Shown here one piece after another: positions 7,463 to 15,674 of a DNA stretch of 39,815 bases. The stretch's first letter is position 1; each line of letters opens with the position of its first letter. The stretch covers positions 27,397 to 67,211 of the forward strand of contig JAPUDV010000074.1 of the NCBI GenBank assembly GCA_027492875.1, written 5' to 3'. A program made the position numbers and the translations under genes. This stretch comes from Candidatus Competibacteraceae bacterium. Lineage in GTDB: Bacteria; Pseudomonadota; Gammaproteobacteria; Competibacterales; Competibacteraceae. The notes under the pieces were generated by a model that searched no databases, was not told the DNA's origin, and was given only the letters and a program-made list of their open reading frames with translations.

Positions 7463-9385
7463 TCAGGATGCCTTGCGGACCCGCAGATACCAGTCGGACA
7501 GCAGCCGCACCTGCTTGGCCGTGTAGCCCTTGGCGACCATTCGGTCGACGAACTCGGCGTGCTTTTTGTGCTCCTCGGCGCTGGCCTTGGCGTTGAAGCT
7601 GATCACCGGCAGCAGATCCTCGGTGTTGGAGAACATCTTCTTCTCGATCACCGCGCGCAGCTTTTCATAGCTGGTCCAGGCCGGGTTGTTGCCGGCGTTG
7701 TTGGCCCGCGCCCGCAGCACGAAGTTGACGATCTCGTTGCGGAAATCCTTCGGGTTGCTGATGCCGGCCGGCTTTTCGATCTTTTCCAGTTCGGCGTTGA
7801 GCGACGCCCGGTCGAACGATTCGCCGGTGTCGGGATCGCGGTATTCCTGGTCCTGAATCCAGAAATCGGCATAGGTGACGTAGCGGTCGAAAATATTCTG
7901 GCCGTACTCGGAATAGGATTCCAAATAGGCTTGTTGCAACTCCTTGCCGATGAACTCGGCGTAGCGCGGCGCCAGGTAGCCCTTGAGGTAGGAGCGGTAT
8001 CTTTCCTCGGTCTCGGCCTGGAATTGCTCGCGTTCGATTTGCCGCTCCAGCACGTAGAGCAGATGCACCGGGTTGGCCGCCACTTCGGCATGGTCGAAAT
8101 TGAACACCTGCGACAGGATCTTGAAGGCGAAGCGGGTGGAGATTCCGTGCATGCCTTCGTCCACCCCGGCGTAGTCGCGGTATTCCTGCATCGATTTGGC
8201 CTTGGGGTCGGTGTCCTTGAGGTTCTCGCCGTCGTAGACCCGCATCTTGGAGAAGATGCTGGAGTTTTCCGGTTCCTTGATCCGGGTCAGGGTCGAGAAC
8301 TGGGCCAGCATCTCCAGGGTGCCGGGCGCGCAGGGCGCTTGCGACAGCGAGCTGTTGGTGAGCAGTTTCTGATAGATCTTGACCTCGTCCGACACCCGCA
8401 GGCAGTAGGGCACCTTGACGATGTAGACCCGATCGAGGAATGCTTCGTTGTTCTTGTTATTCCTGAAGCTTTGCCATTCCGACTCGTTGGAATGCGCCAG
8501 AATGATCCCTTCGAAGGGGATGGCCGACAGTCCCTCGGTACTGTTGTAGTTGCCTTCCTGGGTGGCGGTCAGCAAGGGATGCAGCACCTTGATCGGCGCC
8601 TTGAACATCTCGACGAATTCCATCAGCCCGCGATTGGCGCGACACAGGGCGCCGGAGAAGCTGTAGGCGTCCGGGTCGTTCTGGGCGAAATGCTCCAGCT
8701 TGCGGATGTCGACCTTGCCGACCAGCGAAGAGATATCCTGGTTGTTCTCGTCGCCGGGTTCGGTTTTGGCGACGGCGATCTGATGCAGGATCGACGGTCG
8801 CAACTTCACCACCCGGAATTGGGTGATGTCGCCGTTGTATTCCTGCAAGCGCTTGGCCGCCCAGGGCGACATGATGTGGCGCAGGTAGCGGCGCGGGATG
8901 CCGAAATCCTCTTCCAGGATCGGGCCGTCCTCGTCGGGATTGAACAGCCCCAGCGGCGATTCGAACACCGGCGAGCCCTCGATGGCGTAGAACGGCACTT
9001 TCTCCATCAACTGCTTGAGCCGCTCGGCCAGCGAGGATTTACCGCCGCCCACCGGGCCGAGCAGATAAAGGATTTGCTTTTTTTCCTCCAGTCCCTGCGC
9101 GGCGTGTCGGAGATAGGAAACGATTTGCTCGATGGCGTCCTCCATCCCGTAGAATTCCTCGAAGGCGGGATAGAGCTTGAGCACCTTGTTCTGGAAAATC
9201 CGCGATAGCCGCGAATTGTTGCGGGTATCGACTAATTCCGGTTCGCCGATGGCCTTCAGCAACCGTTCGGCGCCGCTGGCGTAGGCGGTCGGGTCGGTTT
9301 TGCACAGCTCCAGGTAGTCATGCAGCGATAGCTTCTCTTCGCGATTCTCTTCGTAGCGCGATAGATAGCGGTTGAAAATCTTCAT
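7463..9385 (-). CDS. prkA: PrkA-type serine protein kinase (YeaG)
   Basis: The product is 640 residues, as in E. coli YeaG. The N-terminal AAA-like domain has a Walker A motif GPVGGGKSS (110-118), and the C-terminal part (about 400-640) is the PrkA kinase domain. In E. coli the protein is a stress kinase needed for survival of long nitrogen starvation, and in Bacillus PrkA acts in sporulation. The start at 9385 has AGAGAGGT about 6 bases upstream. It is the first gene of prkA-yeaH-spoVR. The upstream region carries a σ54 promoter, an IHF-like site and an NtrC-like box (listed separately), which fits nitrogen-controlled expression. No defects are seen. Confidence 0.95.
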   Translation of the reverse strand: MKIFNRYLSRYEENREEKLSLHDYLELCKTDPTAYASGAERLLKAIGEPELVDTRNNSRLSRIFQNKVLKLYPAFEEFYGMEDAIEQIVSYLRHAAQGLEEKKQILYLLGPVGGGKSSLAERLKQLMEKVPFYAIEGSPVFESPLGLFNPDEDGPILEEDFGIPRRYLRHIMSPWAAKRLQEYNGDITQFRVVKLRPSILHQIAVAKTEPGDENNQDISSLVGKVDIRKLEHFAQNDPDAYSFSGALCRANRGLMEFVEMFKAPIKVLHPLLTATQEGNYNSTEGLSAIPFEGIILAHSNESEWQSFRNNKNNEAFLDRVYIVKVPYCLRVSDEVKIYQKLLTNSSLSQAPCAPGTLEMLAQFSTLTRIKEPENSSIFSKMRVYDGENLKDTDPKAKSMQEYRDYAGVDEGMHGISTRFAFKILSQVFNFDHAEVAANPVHLLYVLERQIEREQFQAETEERYRSYLKGYLAPRYAEFIGKELQQAYLESYSEYGQNIFDRYVTYADFWIQDQEYRDPDTGESFDRASLNAELEKIEKPAGISNPKDFRNEIVNFVLRARANNAGNNPAWTSYEKLRAVIEKKMFSNTEDLLPVISFNAKASAEEHKKHAEFVDRMVAKGYTAKQVRLLSDWYLRVRKAS

Positions 9386-9592
9386 CGGTCATACCTCTCT
9401 GTATGGGGAGCGGAGTGGCTTCCCGGTGCGAGCCTTCGGGTCCAGCGTTGACGGTTCCTTCCTCGGTCCTTGCGTCCCGGATTCGGGCCGGCGGCGGGAG
9501 GGTCGCCGTGGTGTTCCAGCCCGTTTCTGGTCGGAGGTGGCTCGGTGGCGGGTGGCTGCGATGGTCCCGCGGACGCTTCTCAGGGGAGGTGC

Positions 9593-9608
9593 AGCAATTA
9601 ACGGACCA
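9593..9608 (-). promoter_or_regulatory. σ54 promoter of prkA operon
   Basis: Read on the minus strand the site is TGGTCCGTTAATTGCT. It has GG and GC doublets exactly 10 bases apart and matches the σ54 consensus TGGCACG-N4-TTGCW at 10 of 12 defined positions. Transcription would start near 9582, leaving a leader of about 197 bases before prkA. E. coli yeaGH is known to be σ54-dependent, which supports the call. Confidence 0.72.
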
Positions 9609-9702
9609 ACCCCGCTGGGGACCGAGAAAGCCGAAGTCCGGTTTCCGGATGGGGCGCGAACGGCGACCATCCGGGTATTGTTCGAGGTGAAGATAACAAA
9701 AT

Positions 9703-9715
9703 CAGTTGCTTGATA
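9703..9715 (-). promoter_or_regulatory. IHF-like binding site
   Basis: Minus strand TATCAAGCAACTG matches the IHF consensus WATCAANNNNTTR at all but one of its defined positions and lies in an AT-rich patch. It falls between the NtrC-like box and the σ54 promoter, where IHF would bend DNA to bring the activator to the polymerase. Confidence 0.5.
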
Positions 9716-9789
9716 ATGTTTGATTCACCTGAAATCAGGCTGAACGACCGATCGAGCCGGTCGTGGGCGACCGCATGGCGCAGTCGAGC

Positions 9790-9819
9790 ACTATACGGGT
9801 CAGGGCACTGGCTGCACAA
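9790..9819 (-). promoter_or_regulatory. Possible σ70 promoter overlapping the NtrC-like box
   Basis: Minus strand TTGTGC, 18 bases, TATAGT. The -35 hexamer lies inside the NtrC-like box. This resembles the glnAp1/glnAp2 arrangement, where NtrC represses an upstream σ70 promoter and activates a downstream σ54 one. It would give a leader of about 400 bases. Confidence 0.35.
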
Positions 9820-9829
9820 GTTTGGTGCA
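9813..9829. promoter_or_regulatory. NtrC-like enhancer box
   Basis: TGCACAAGTTTGGTGCA is a near-palindrome that fits the NtrC consensus TGCACCA-N3-TGGTGCA with one mismatch. It lies about 240 bases upstream of the predicted σ54 start of prkA. Enhancer sites are usually closer (about 100-200 bases), but distant action with IHF is known. Confidence 0.6.
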
Positions 9830-10045
9830 ATACGCTCACGTCGACCGTCAGCCTGTTTTGCGGGGGTGCCCGTTGCGCCGCATGCCAGCTTGGCGCGGGC
9901 TGCGAACCGACGGTGCCGGTTTCAAGACCTGATAGACCACGGGGGCGGCGGGCGGTTCAGACATCGGCCGCCGGACGATTGGGATGGTGCGGCTTTATTG
10001 CTAACATCACCCGCCACGCCGACGCACAACGCCATAAGGCACGCC

Positions 10046-11113
10046 ATGAAGATTATCAACGAGTGGTTCCAACGGTTTTTTAACGATCCCCAGGCGGTGA
10101 TTTTGACCGTCGTGCTGGTGCTGGGCACCAGCGTGGTCCTGACCATGGGCCGGGATCTGGCGCCGGTGCTGGCCAGCATGGTCATCGCTTATCTGCTGGA
10201 GGGCGTCGTGCAACTGTTGCGGCGCCTCCTGCGTTTGCCGCGTCTGCTGGCGTCCGTGCTGGTGTTCGCCCTCTTCATCGCGTTCGTGCTGTTTCTGTTG
10301 CTGGGCTTGTTGCCGATGGTATCCCGACAGTTGACCCAGTTGGTCCAGCAACTGCCCAACATGATCGTCAAGGGTCAGAACCTGCTGCTTAGCCTGCCGG
10401 CGATGTACCCGGAATTCATCACCGAAGTGCAGGTGCTGGGGGTTATCAACGCCATGAAGGCCGAGATCGCCACCTGGGGCCAGGGCGTATTGTCCTGGTC
10501 GCTGGCGGCGGGAATGGGCGTCATCACCATCACGATCTACGTGGTGCTGTTACCGCTGCTGGTGTTCTTCTTTTTGAAGGATAAGGAGTTGATCCTGAAT
10601 TGGTTGCACGGCTTCCTGCCGCACGATCACACCCTGGCGCAGCAAGTCTGGCGCGAGGTGGACCGGCAGATGGGCAATTACGTGCGCGGCAAGTTCATGG
10701 AGGTGCTGGTGGTCTGGGCCGCCACTTTTTTGGCTTTCGCCCTGATGGGCTTGCAGTTCGCGATGTTGCTTGCCTTGATGGTCGGGCTGTCGGTGATTGT
10801 GCCCTATATTGGTGCGGTGGTGGTGACGGTGCCGGTGGCGCTGGTGGCGTTTTTTCAGTGGGGCTGGGGTTCCGAGTTTATGTGGTTGCTGGGAATTTAC
10901 CTGATCGTTCAGGGGCTGGACGGCAACGTGCTGGTGCCGCTGCTGTTTTCCGAGGTGGTCGACCTGCACCCGATCGCCATCATCGTGGCGGTGCTGGTGT
11001 TCGGCGGTCTGTGGGGGTTCTGGGGGATATTCTTCGCCATCCCGCTGGCGACCGTGGTGCAATCCATTCTGAAGGCGTGGCCTCGGCCGGCGGTGGCGAT
11101 GACGGTGGAATAG
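10046..11113 (+). CDS. AI-2E/PerM family membrane permease
   Basis: The product is 355 residues, the typical length for PerM/YdiK/TqsA proteins (UPF0118). Hydrophobic helices are grouped as two near the N-terminus, a central pair and a C-terminal cluster, with the conserved segment GLSVIVPYIGAVV and a late IIVAVLVFGGLWGFWGI stretch. The family contains autoinducer-2 exporters and Na+/H+ antiporters; the substrate here cannot be told. The ATG at 10046 has TAAGG about 6 bases upstream, and the longer frame from 9710 covers the regulatory region, so it is not used. It is transcribed away from prkA and faces the signalling cluster. Confidence 0.85.
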   Translation: MKIINEWFQRFFNDPQAVILTVVLVLGTSVVLTMGRDLAPVLASMVIAYLLEGVVQLLRRLLRLPRLLASVLVFALFIAFVLFLLLGLLPMVSRQLTQLVQQLPNMIVKGQNLLLSLPAMYPEFITEVQVLGVINAMKAEIATWGQGVLSWSLAAGMGVITITIYVVLLPLLVFFFLKDKELILNWLHGFLPHDHTLAQQVWREVDRQMGNYVRGKFMEVLVVWAATFLAFALMGLQFAMLLALMVGLSVIVPYIGAVVVTVPVALVAFFQWGWGSEFMWLLGIYLIVQGLDGNVLVPLLFSEVVDLHPIAIIVAVLVFGGLWGFWGIFFAIPLATVVQSILKAWPRPAVAMTVE

Positions 11114-11185
11114 CCGGTTCCGGCCGTCCGCTCGGCGCCGTCGCCGCATGTTTCCCGGCAACCCGTCTCGATTCGATGGATTCCC

Positions 11186-11201
11186 GCCGGGCTAGCCCGG
11201 C
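11186..11201. repeat. Perfect 16-bp palindrome GCCGGGCTAGCCCGGC
   Basis: A self-complementary sequence lies 73 bp after the PerM gene, between it and the convergent pseudogene. There is no U-tract, so it may be a REP-like unit or a weak bidirectional terminator. Confidence 0.45.
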
Positions 11202-11239
11202 AAAGCCTCGGTTCGGCTGACCAAGCGGAGCGCGGTCGG

Positions 11240-11776
11240 CGGAGGCGTTTTTTGTACGGCCTCGATTCTCGGTTCTCGACCGCGATGCGGTTACGCCCCG
11301 CGCGCTTGGCCGCATAGAGCTGTTGATCGGCGCGTTCGATCGTCTTGCGCTCGGTGATGTCCGGCAGGGCTTTGACCCAGCGCGCCTCGCCGGTTTTGGC
11401 CAGCAGCCGGTATTCCTGGATGAACGGGTCGGTTCCCTCCTGCAGCCAGCCGGCCGCGTTGCGCCAGCGCGCCACTACCCACCTCGTCCGCCAGCCCGGT
11501 CAGCACCACTACCGCCAGTTCCGGCACCGCCGCCGTCCACAGGCGGCGCGGAGTGTCCAGCCTCGCGCTGTCGGGCAGGTTGAGATCGAGCAGGGCAGGG
11601 TCGAAGGTGGTGGAGGTCAGCGCGGTCAGGGCATCGCCCAGCCGCTCGACGCACGGCGCAGTCGTGGTCTGGATGTCGCCCTCGGCCAGTAGTTCGCGGA
11701 TCAGGCGGGCATCGCCGGGGTTGTCTTTCACCACCAGAATGCGCTGGCGGGTCTGCTCCATCCGAATGCCCTCCAC
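11240..11776 (-). pseudogene. Remnant of a REC-PAS-GGDEF response regulator
   Basis: The likely start is the ATG at 11761, with GGAGG about 8 bases upstream. The first 90 codons are a receiver domain ([16 protein letters not shown] and LLDLNLPDS; the usual acidic residue before DN is Lys). After LTGLADE, near 11490, the frame shifts. In another frame, a piece of PAS domain follows (FIQEYRLLAKTGEARWV), then DITERKTIE. That joins directly to the last part of a GGDEF domain (ADQQLYAAKRAGRNRI). The rest of the PAS and nearly all of the GGDEF domain, including the active-site loop, are missing. The gene probably encoded a diguanylate cyclase response regulator that decayed by internal deletions. 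It follows the intact response regulator and was likely its operon partner. The 3' limit is approximate. Confidence 0.8.
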
Positions 11777-11800
11777 GCGGGCTGCTCGCCTTCGCCGGGA

Positions 11801-12250
11801 TCAACCCAGTCTGCTGGGCAGTTTGACGATGGTGAACCAGAAACCCTCGATGGACTTTACCACCTTGATGAACTGCTCGAAGTCGACCGGTTTGATGATG
11901 AAGCAGTTGGCGTGCAGGTCGTAGGTGTGCAGGATGTCCTCCTCCGATTCGGAGGTGGTCAGCACCACTACCGGAATGCGCTGCAGCGTGGGGTCGCTCT
12001 TGATCTCCGCCAGCACCTCGCGGCCGTCCTTGCGGGGCAGGTTGAGGTCCAGCAGGATGATGTCGGGTCGTTTGGCATCGGTGAAGCAGTCCTGCCGTCG
12101 CAGGTAGTGCATGGCCTGCTCGCCGTCCGGCACCACGTTTATGTTGTTGAACACCTTACCGTCCCTGAGCGCTTCCTCGGCGAGGCGAGCGTCGCCGGGA
12201 TTGTCCTCGACCATGAGGATTTCGATGGGTTGACCGGGGGGTTGGTACAT
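11801..12250 (-). CDS. CheY-like single-domain response regulator (Rcp1 type)
   Basis: The product is 149 residues, one receiver domain with no output domain. Acidic pocket E15-D16, phosphoacceptor D68 ([13 protein letters not shown]), T98/T99 and K120 are all present. The LNLPRKDG signature with a longer alpha4-beta5 region is typical of the Rcp1/phytochrome-kinase partner group. The ATG at 12250 has AGGAG 7 bases upstream. The gene follows the histidine kinase by 23 bases and is the only complete response regulator in the cluster. The first 26 codons lie in the 785-bp duplicated segment. Output is probably by protein-protein contact, or formerly through the decayed GGDEF protein next to it. 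Confidence 0.92.
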   Translation of the reverse strand: MYQPPGQPIEILMVEDNPGDARLAEEALRDGKVFNNINVVPDGEQAMHYLRRQDCFTDAKRPDIILLDLNLPRKDGREVLAEIKSDPTLQRIPVVVLTTSESEEDILHTYDLHANCFIIKPVDFEQFIKVVKSIEGFWFTIVKLPSRLG

Positions 12251-12957
12251 GGTGGATCTCCTGGGTGGGGCGGTCAGCCGGCGGCGGGCAGGGTAAAGCA
12301 GAAGGCGGCGCCTTGGTTGGGAGCGGACTCGACCCAGATCCGGCCGCCGTGGCGCTCGACGATTTTCTTGCACACGGCCAGGCCGATGCCGGTGCCAGAG
12401 TACTCGTCGCGGGTGTGCAGGCGCTGGAACACCACGAAGATGCGCTCGAAGAAGCGGGGGTCGATGCCGATGCCGTTGTCGCGCACCGCGAATCGCCAGC
12501 CGTCCGGGTCGGGCGCGGCGGAGACGTGAACTTGTGGCGGAGTTTCGCCGTGGAACTTGAGGGCGTTGCCGATCAGGTTTTGCAGCAGTTGGCGCATCTG
12601 GCCGGCGTCGGCGCGCACCTCGGGCAGGGGGTCGTGATGGACCTGCCCACCGCTCTCGCGCACCGCCTCTTGCAGATTGTTTAGCGTGTCGGCCAACACC
12701 GCCTCCATGGCGACGGGGACGAAGGGCTGGCTGCGGGAACCCACTCGCGAGTAGGTCAGCAGGTCGAGAATCAGGGTCTTCATCCGCTGGGCGCCGTCCA
12801 CCGCATAGCCGATGAACTCGTCGGCGTCGGCGTCCAGCCTGCCCTGGTAGCGGCGTTGCAGCAGTTGCAGGTAGCTGGTGACCATCCGCAGCGGCTCCTG
12901 CAAGTCGTGCGAGGCGACGTAGGCGAACTGCTGCAATTCCTGATTGGAGCGCTCCAG
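12173..12957. repeat. 785-bp duplicated segment, copy 1
   Basis: This segment matches 14890-15674 base for base as far as I can follow by eye, at a constant offset of 2717. It covers residues 272-498 of the downstream kinase, the spacer, and the first 26 codons of the response regulator. Similarity stops abruptly at both ends. Confidence 0.93.
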
Positions 12958-13770
12958 TTCGGCGGCGGTCCGGACCAACTGTTCCGCGGCCTGTTTGCGC
13001 TGCTCGACTTCCCGATCCAGTTCGGCGCGGGAGGCCAGCGTTGTTTGTAGCCGCTCGGTCATGAGATCGAAGGATTCCGCCAGCTCGCCGATTTCGTTGC
13101 GCCCTTCCAGTCGGATCCGGTGGTTCAGATTGCCCGCTCTGACCTCGTTGACGCCTTCCCGCAGGCGCTTGAGCGGTACAAGAACCGAAGTGCCCAGCAG
13201 CACCCAGGTCAGGGTGATGGTGATGCCGATGCCGGTGCCGCCCAGCAGAATGATCCACAGGACGCGACCGAGCGCGGAGATCAGTTCCGTCCGACTCTCC
13301 CGCGCCATCTCCTGAGCTGCGGCATCCATCCGCTGCGCGCGGCGCAACACCTGTGAAATCAGGTTTCTGGTGTACGTGTCGGTAATGTCTCGGGGGACTT
13401 CCTTGTCGGTCGACTCGCTCGGGTAGGCGACGAGCCGGTCGAAGGTTTCCGCAAGATCGGTGTGCAGCTCGCTCAAGGCCCTGATCGCCCGATCAACATC
13501 GCCCCATCCCGTGCTGGGTTTGTCGATCATCCGGGCAAGGGCAGCATGTTTTTCGCGCCACTGCTCCAAGGCGCGTTGTTCGCGGTACAGGACGTAGTCG
13601 TTGGTCAGCAGGGTCAGTTCGAAAATGCTTTCCTGGATTTCACGAACGACCGTCTGTTTTTGAGAGACACGATCAAGGTTGCCGAGGGTGACGAAAAGTA
13701 TGCAGCCCATCGCAACGGCGATCAGCCCCCAGAGAAGGCTGCCGGTTTGTACGAAGGATTTGATCCGCAC
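12274..13770 (-). CDS. Membrane histidine kinase, downstream copy
   Basis: The product is 498 residues. Layout: TM helix about 10-30, periplasmic helical domain to about 160, TM helix about 165-190, HAMP about 190-250, coiled coil, then HisKA with phospho-acceptor H288 ([10 protein letters not shown]). The HATPase domain has [15 protein letters not shown] and GTGIGLA boxes. The start is GTG at 13770 with AAAGGTGGGG upstream. It lies between a solute-binding lipoprotein gene (103 bp upstream) and the response regulator gene (23 bp downstream). Residues 272-498 look identical to the C-terminal part of the upstream kinase, while the N-terminal half is only distantly related to it. There is no PAS domain in this copy. 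The signal sensed is unknown, possibly relayed by the solute-binding protein. Confidence 0.93.
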   Translation of the reverse strand: MRIKSFVQTGSLLWGLIAVAMGCILFVTLGNLDRVSQKQTVVREIQESIFELTLLTNDYVLYREQRALEQWREKHAALARMIDKPSTGWGDVDRAIRALSELHTDLAETFDRLVAYPSESTDKEVPRDITDTYTRNLISQVLRRAQRMDAAAQEMARESRTELISALGRVLWIILLGGTGIGITITLTWVLLGTSVLVPLKRLREGVNEVRAGNLNHRIRLEGRNEIGELAESFDLMTERLQTTLASRAELDREVEQRKQAAEQLVRTAAELERSNQELQQFAYVASHDLQEPLRMVTSYLQLLQRRYQGRLDADADEFIGYAVDGAQRMKTLILDLLTYSRVGSRSQPFVPVAMEAVLADTLNNLQEAVRESGGQVHHDPLPEVRADAGQMRQLLQNLIGNALKFHGETPPQVHVSAAPDPDGWRFAVRDNGIGIDPRFFERIFVVFQRLHTRDEYSGTGIGLAVCKKIVERHGGRIWVESAPNQGAAFCFTLPAAG

Positions 13771-13873
13771 CTAACCCCACCTTTCCATCTGGAGATGGAT
13801 CTCAACGGTCGTCGAATGGGGCGAAAGCCGTCGTCGTGAATTCCGCATGCGTTCCGTCCGACCGTTTGCCGTT

Positions 13874-14869
13874 TTAGCGGATGAGTGTGACCGACTCGGG
13901 GCTTACGGTCATCATCGGCGTTGCATCGAGGTAATTTCGATAGTTGGGATGCTCCGTCGCCGGCACCAGTTTCCAACGTATCGCCCATCGAGCCTCGTGT
14001 TCGAGCGTCAGCAACGTGCTCTGGTCGAGGTTCAGCGCAAAGTTAAAATCCGGCCATGCCCAGGTAATGAAGGGATCCTCCAGCTTTAGCCGGTCGGCCA
14101 GAATGCGCTGGGCGTCGCGGGGGTGTTCATGGATGAAGTCGATGGCTTCCTTAAGCGCGATCAGCACCCGGATGACGACGGCGCTGTTCCGGGCGGCGAA
14201 CTCGCGCAGGGCAACGGCGTTGAACGTCTCGGTGTAGATCAGCGGATCGGTGAAGATTACCAGATCGCCGCCCAACTGTTGCGAGGTCACGAAGCCGAAG
14301 GGTTCCCAGACGCTGATGGCGTCGACCCGCCCCGATTTCAGGGCGTCGGGCAGGGCGTCTGGCGCGAAATGAACGACCTTGACACTGTCCGGGTCAACGC
14401 CAGCGGAGACCAGAAAGGAGTCCAGAAAGTAGTGGGCGGAGGCGCCCGTGATGGTCCCGATGGTCTTGCCCGCCAGATCTTGCGGGCGGGCGATGCCGGC
14501 GCTGCGCCGGGCCAGCAATTTGACGTCGTTGTTCGAGCTGACGAAGGTTCCGATGATCGCGAAATTGTCGTGCTTGAAGCTATTGAACATGACCGGCGAG
14601 TCCGACGCCGTTGCGATGTCGACCGCCCCGGCAAGCAACCGTTCCAGGCATTTATGCCCGCCGATGCACTCTTCGGAGCGGGCCTCCAATCCATGCTTGG
14701 TGAACAGATCGAGCTTCTCCGCAACGTAAAAGGGGGTGGAAAGAGGGGTTCGCGAAACCGCGAGCGAGACCGGTAGCGGCTTCGGTGGGTTGTCACAGCC
14801 GGCGGTTAAGAGGAATGCCAGCATCAACCCGCAGGCAAAAACCGCATGTTGGCGAACGGGGTTCATCAT
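13874..14869 (-). CDS. ABC-type solute-binding lipoprotein, NMT1/SsuA-like
   Basis: The product is 331 residues. The signal peptide ends in the lipobox LLTAGC with Cys25, so the protein should be a lipoprotein anchored in a membrane. The fold is the periplasmic-binding type of the nitrate/sulfonate/thiamine-precursor group, with segments STPFYVAEKLDLFTKHGLE and AGKTIGTITGASAHYFLDSFL. The ligand cannot be read from the sequence. No permease or ATPase gene is near. It is placed before a histidine kinase, which suggests that it presents a ligand to the sensor domain. The start has GGGGAGG 8 bases upstream, and its ATG overlaps the stop of the truncated response regulator. Its C-terminus (VTLIR) matches that of the other solute-binding protein (VTVIR). 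Confidence 0.88.
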   Translation of the reverse strand: MMNPVRQHAVFACGLMLAFLLTAGCDNPPKPLPVSLAVSRTPLSTPFYVAEKLDLFTKHGLEARSEECIGGHKCLERLLAGAVDIATASDSPVMFNSFKHDNFAIIGTFVSSNNDVKLLARRSAGIARPQDLAGKTIGTITGASAHYFLDSFLVSAGVDPDSVKVVHFAPDALPDALKSGRVDAISVWEPFGFVTSQQLGGDLVIFTDPLIYTETFNAVALREFAARNSAVVIRVLIALKEAIDFIHEHPRDAQRILADRLKLEDPFITWAWPDFNFALNLDQSTLLTLEHEARWAIRWKLVPATEHPNYRNYLDATPMMTVSPESVTLIR

Positions 14870-14967
14870 CGTTCTGGCCTCCCCGTTATTTCCTCGGCGA
14901 GGCGAGCGTCGCCGGGATTGTCCTCGACCATGAGGATTTCGATGGGTTGACCGGGGGGTTGGTACAT
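14866..14967 (-). pseudogene. Truncated response regulator, 33 codons
   Basis: The start, ribosome binding site and first 26 codons are the same as in the intact response regulator at 11801-12250. The sequence then switches to seven unrelated codons and a stop that overlaps the ATG of the solute-binding lipoprotein. The Asp-pocket residues remain but the phosphoacceptor Asp and most of the domain are gone, so it cannot work as a receiver. It may still be translated and serve to couple translation to the next gene. Confidence 0.88.
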
Positions 14968-15674
14968 GGTGGATCTCCTGGGTGGGGCGGTCAGCCGGCG
15001 GCGGGCAGGGTAAAGCAGAAGGCGGCGCCTTGGTTGGGAGCGGACTCGACCCAGATCCGGCCGCCGTGGCGCTCGACGATTTTCTTGCACACGGCCAGGC
15101 CGATGCCGGTGCCAGAGTACTCGTCGCGGGTGTGCAGGCGCTGGAACACCACGAAGATGCGCTCGAAGAAGCGGGGGTCGATGCCGATGCCGTTGTCGCG
15201 CACCGCGAATCGCCAGCCGTCCGGGTCGGGCGCGGCGGAGACGTGAACTTGTGGCGGAGTTTCGCCGTGGAACTTGAGGGCGTTGCCGATCAGGTTTTGC
15301 AGCAGTTGGCGCATCTGGCCGGCGTCGGCGCGCACCTCGGGCAGGGGGTCGTGATGGACCTGCCCACCGCTCTCGCGCACCGCCTCTTGCAGATTGTTTA
15401 GCGTGTCGGCCAACACCGCCTCCATGGCGACGGGGACGAAGGGCTGGCTGCGGGAACCCACTCGCGAGTAGGTCAGCAGGTCGAGAATCAGGGTCTTCAT
15501 CCGCTGGGCGCCGTCCACCGCATAGCCGATGAACTCGTCGGCGTCGGCGTCCAGCCTGCCCTGGTAGCGGCGTTGCAGCAGTTGCAGGTAGCTGGTGACC
15601 ATCCGCAGCGGCTCCTGCAAGTCGTGCGAGGCGACGTAGGCGAACTGCTGCAATTCCTGATTGGAGCGCTCCAG
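14890..15674. repeat. 785-bp duplicated segment, copy 2
   Basis: Matches 12173-12957. It covers residues 388-614 of the upstream kinase and the start of the truncated response regulator. The left end falls 21 bases before the start of the solute-binding lipoprotein gene; the right end lies in the coil just before the HisKA domain. Confidence 0.93.

Larger units (their letters stand above)
9386..10045. other. 660-bp divergent intergenic region between prkA and the PerM gene
   Basis: The left part (9386-9582) is the presumed prkA leader. The σ54, IHF and NtrC-like sites lie in the middle. A near-palindrome around CCTGAAATCAGG (9728-9739) may be another operator. No convincing promoter for the rightward PerM gene and no protein-coding frame are seen. 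Confidence 0.5.

Noticed and set aside
6245..9208. 987-codon open frame on the plus strand
   Set aside because: It is antisense to yeaH and prkA, whose products match families over their full length. Long antisense frames are common at this GC content.
13785..13798. Palindrome CCATCTGGAGATGG before the downstream kinase
   Set aside because: The centre leaves only two unpaired bases, so a hairpin is strained, and a 14-base palindrome next to a start codon can arise by chance. No second copy is seen before the other kinase.
14785..15401. Repeated plus-strand frames shared with 12265-12684
   Set aside because: They are antisense shadows of the duplicated kinase segment, not genes.
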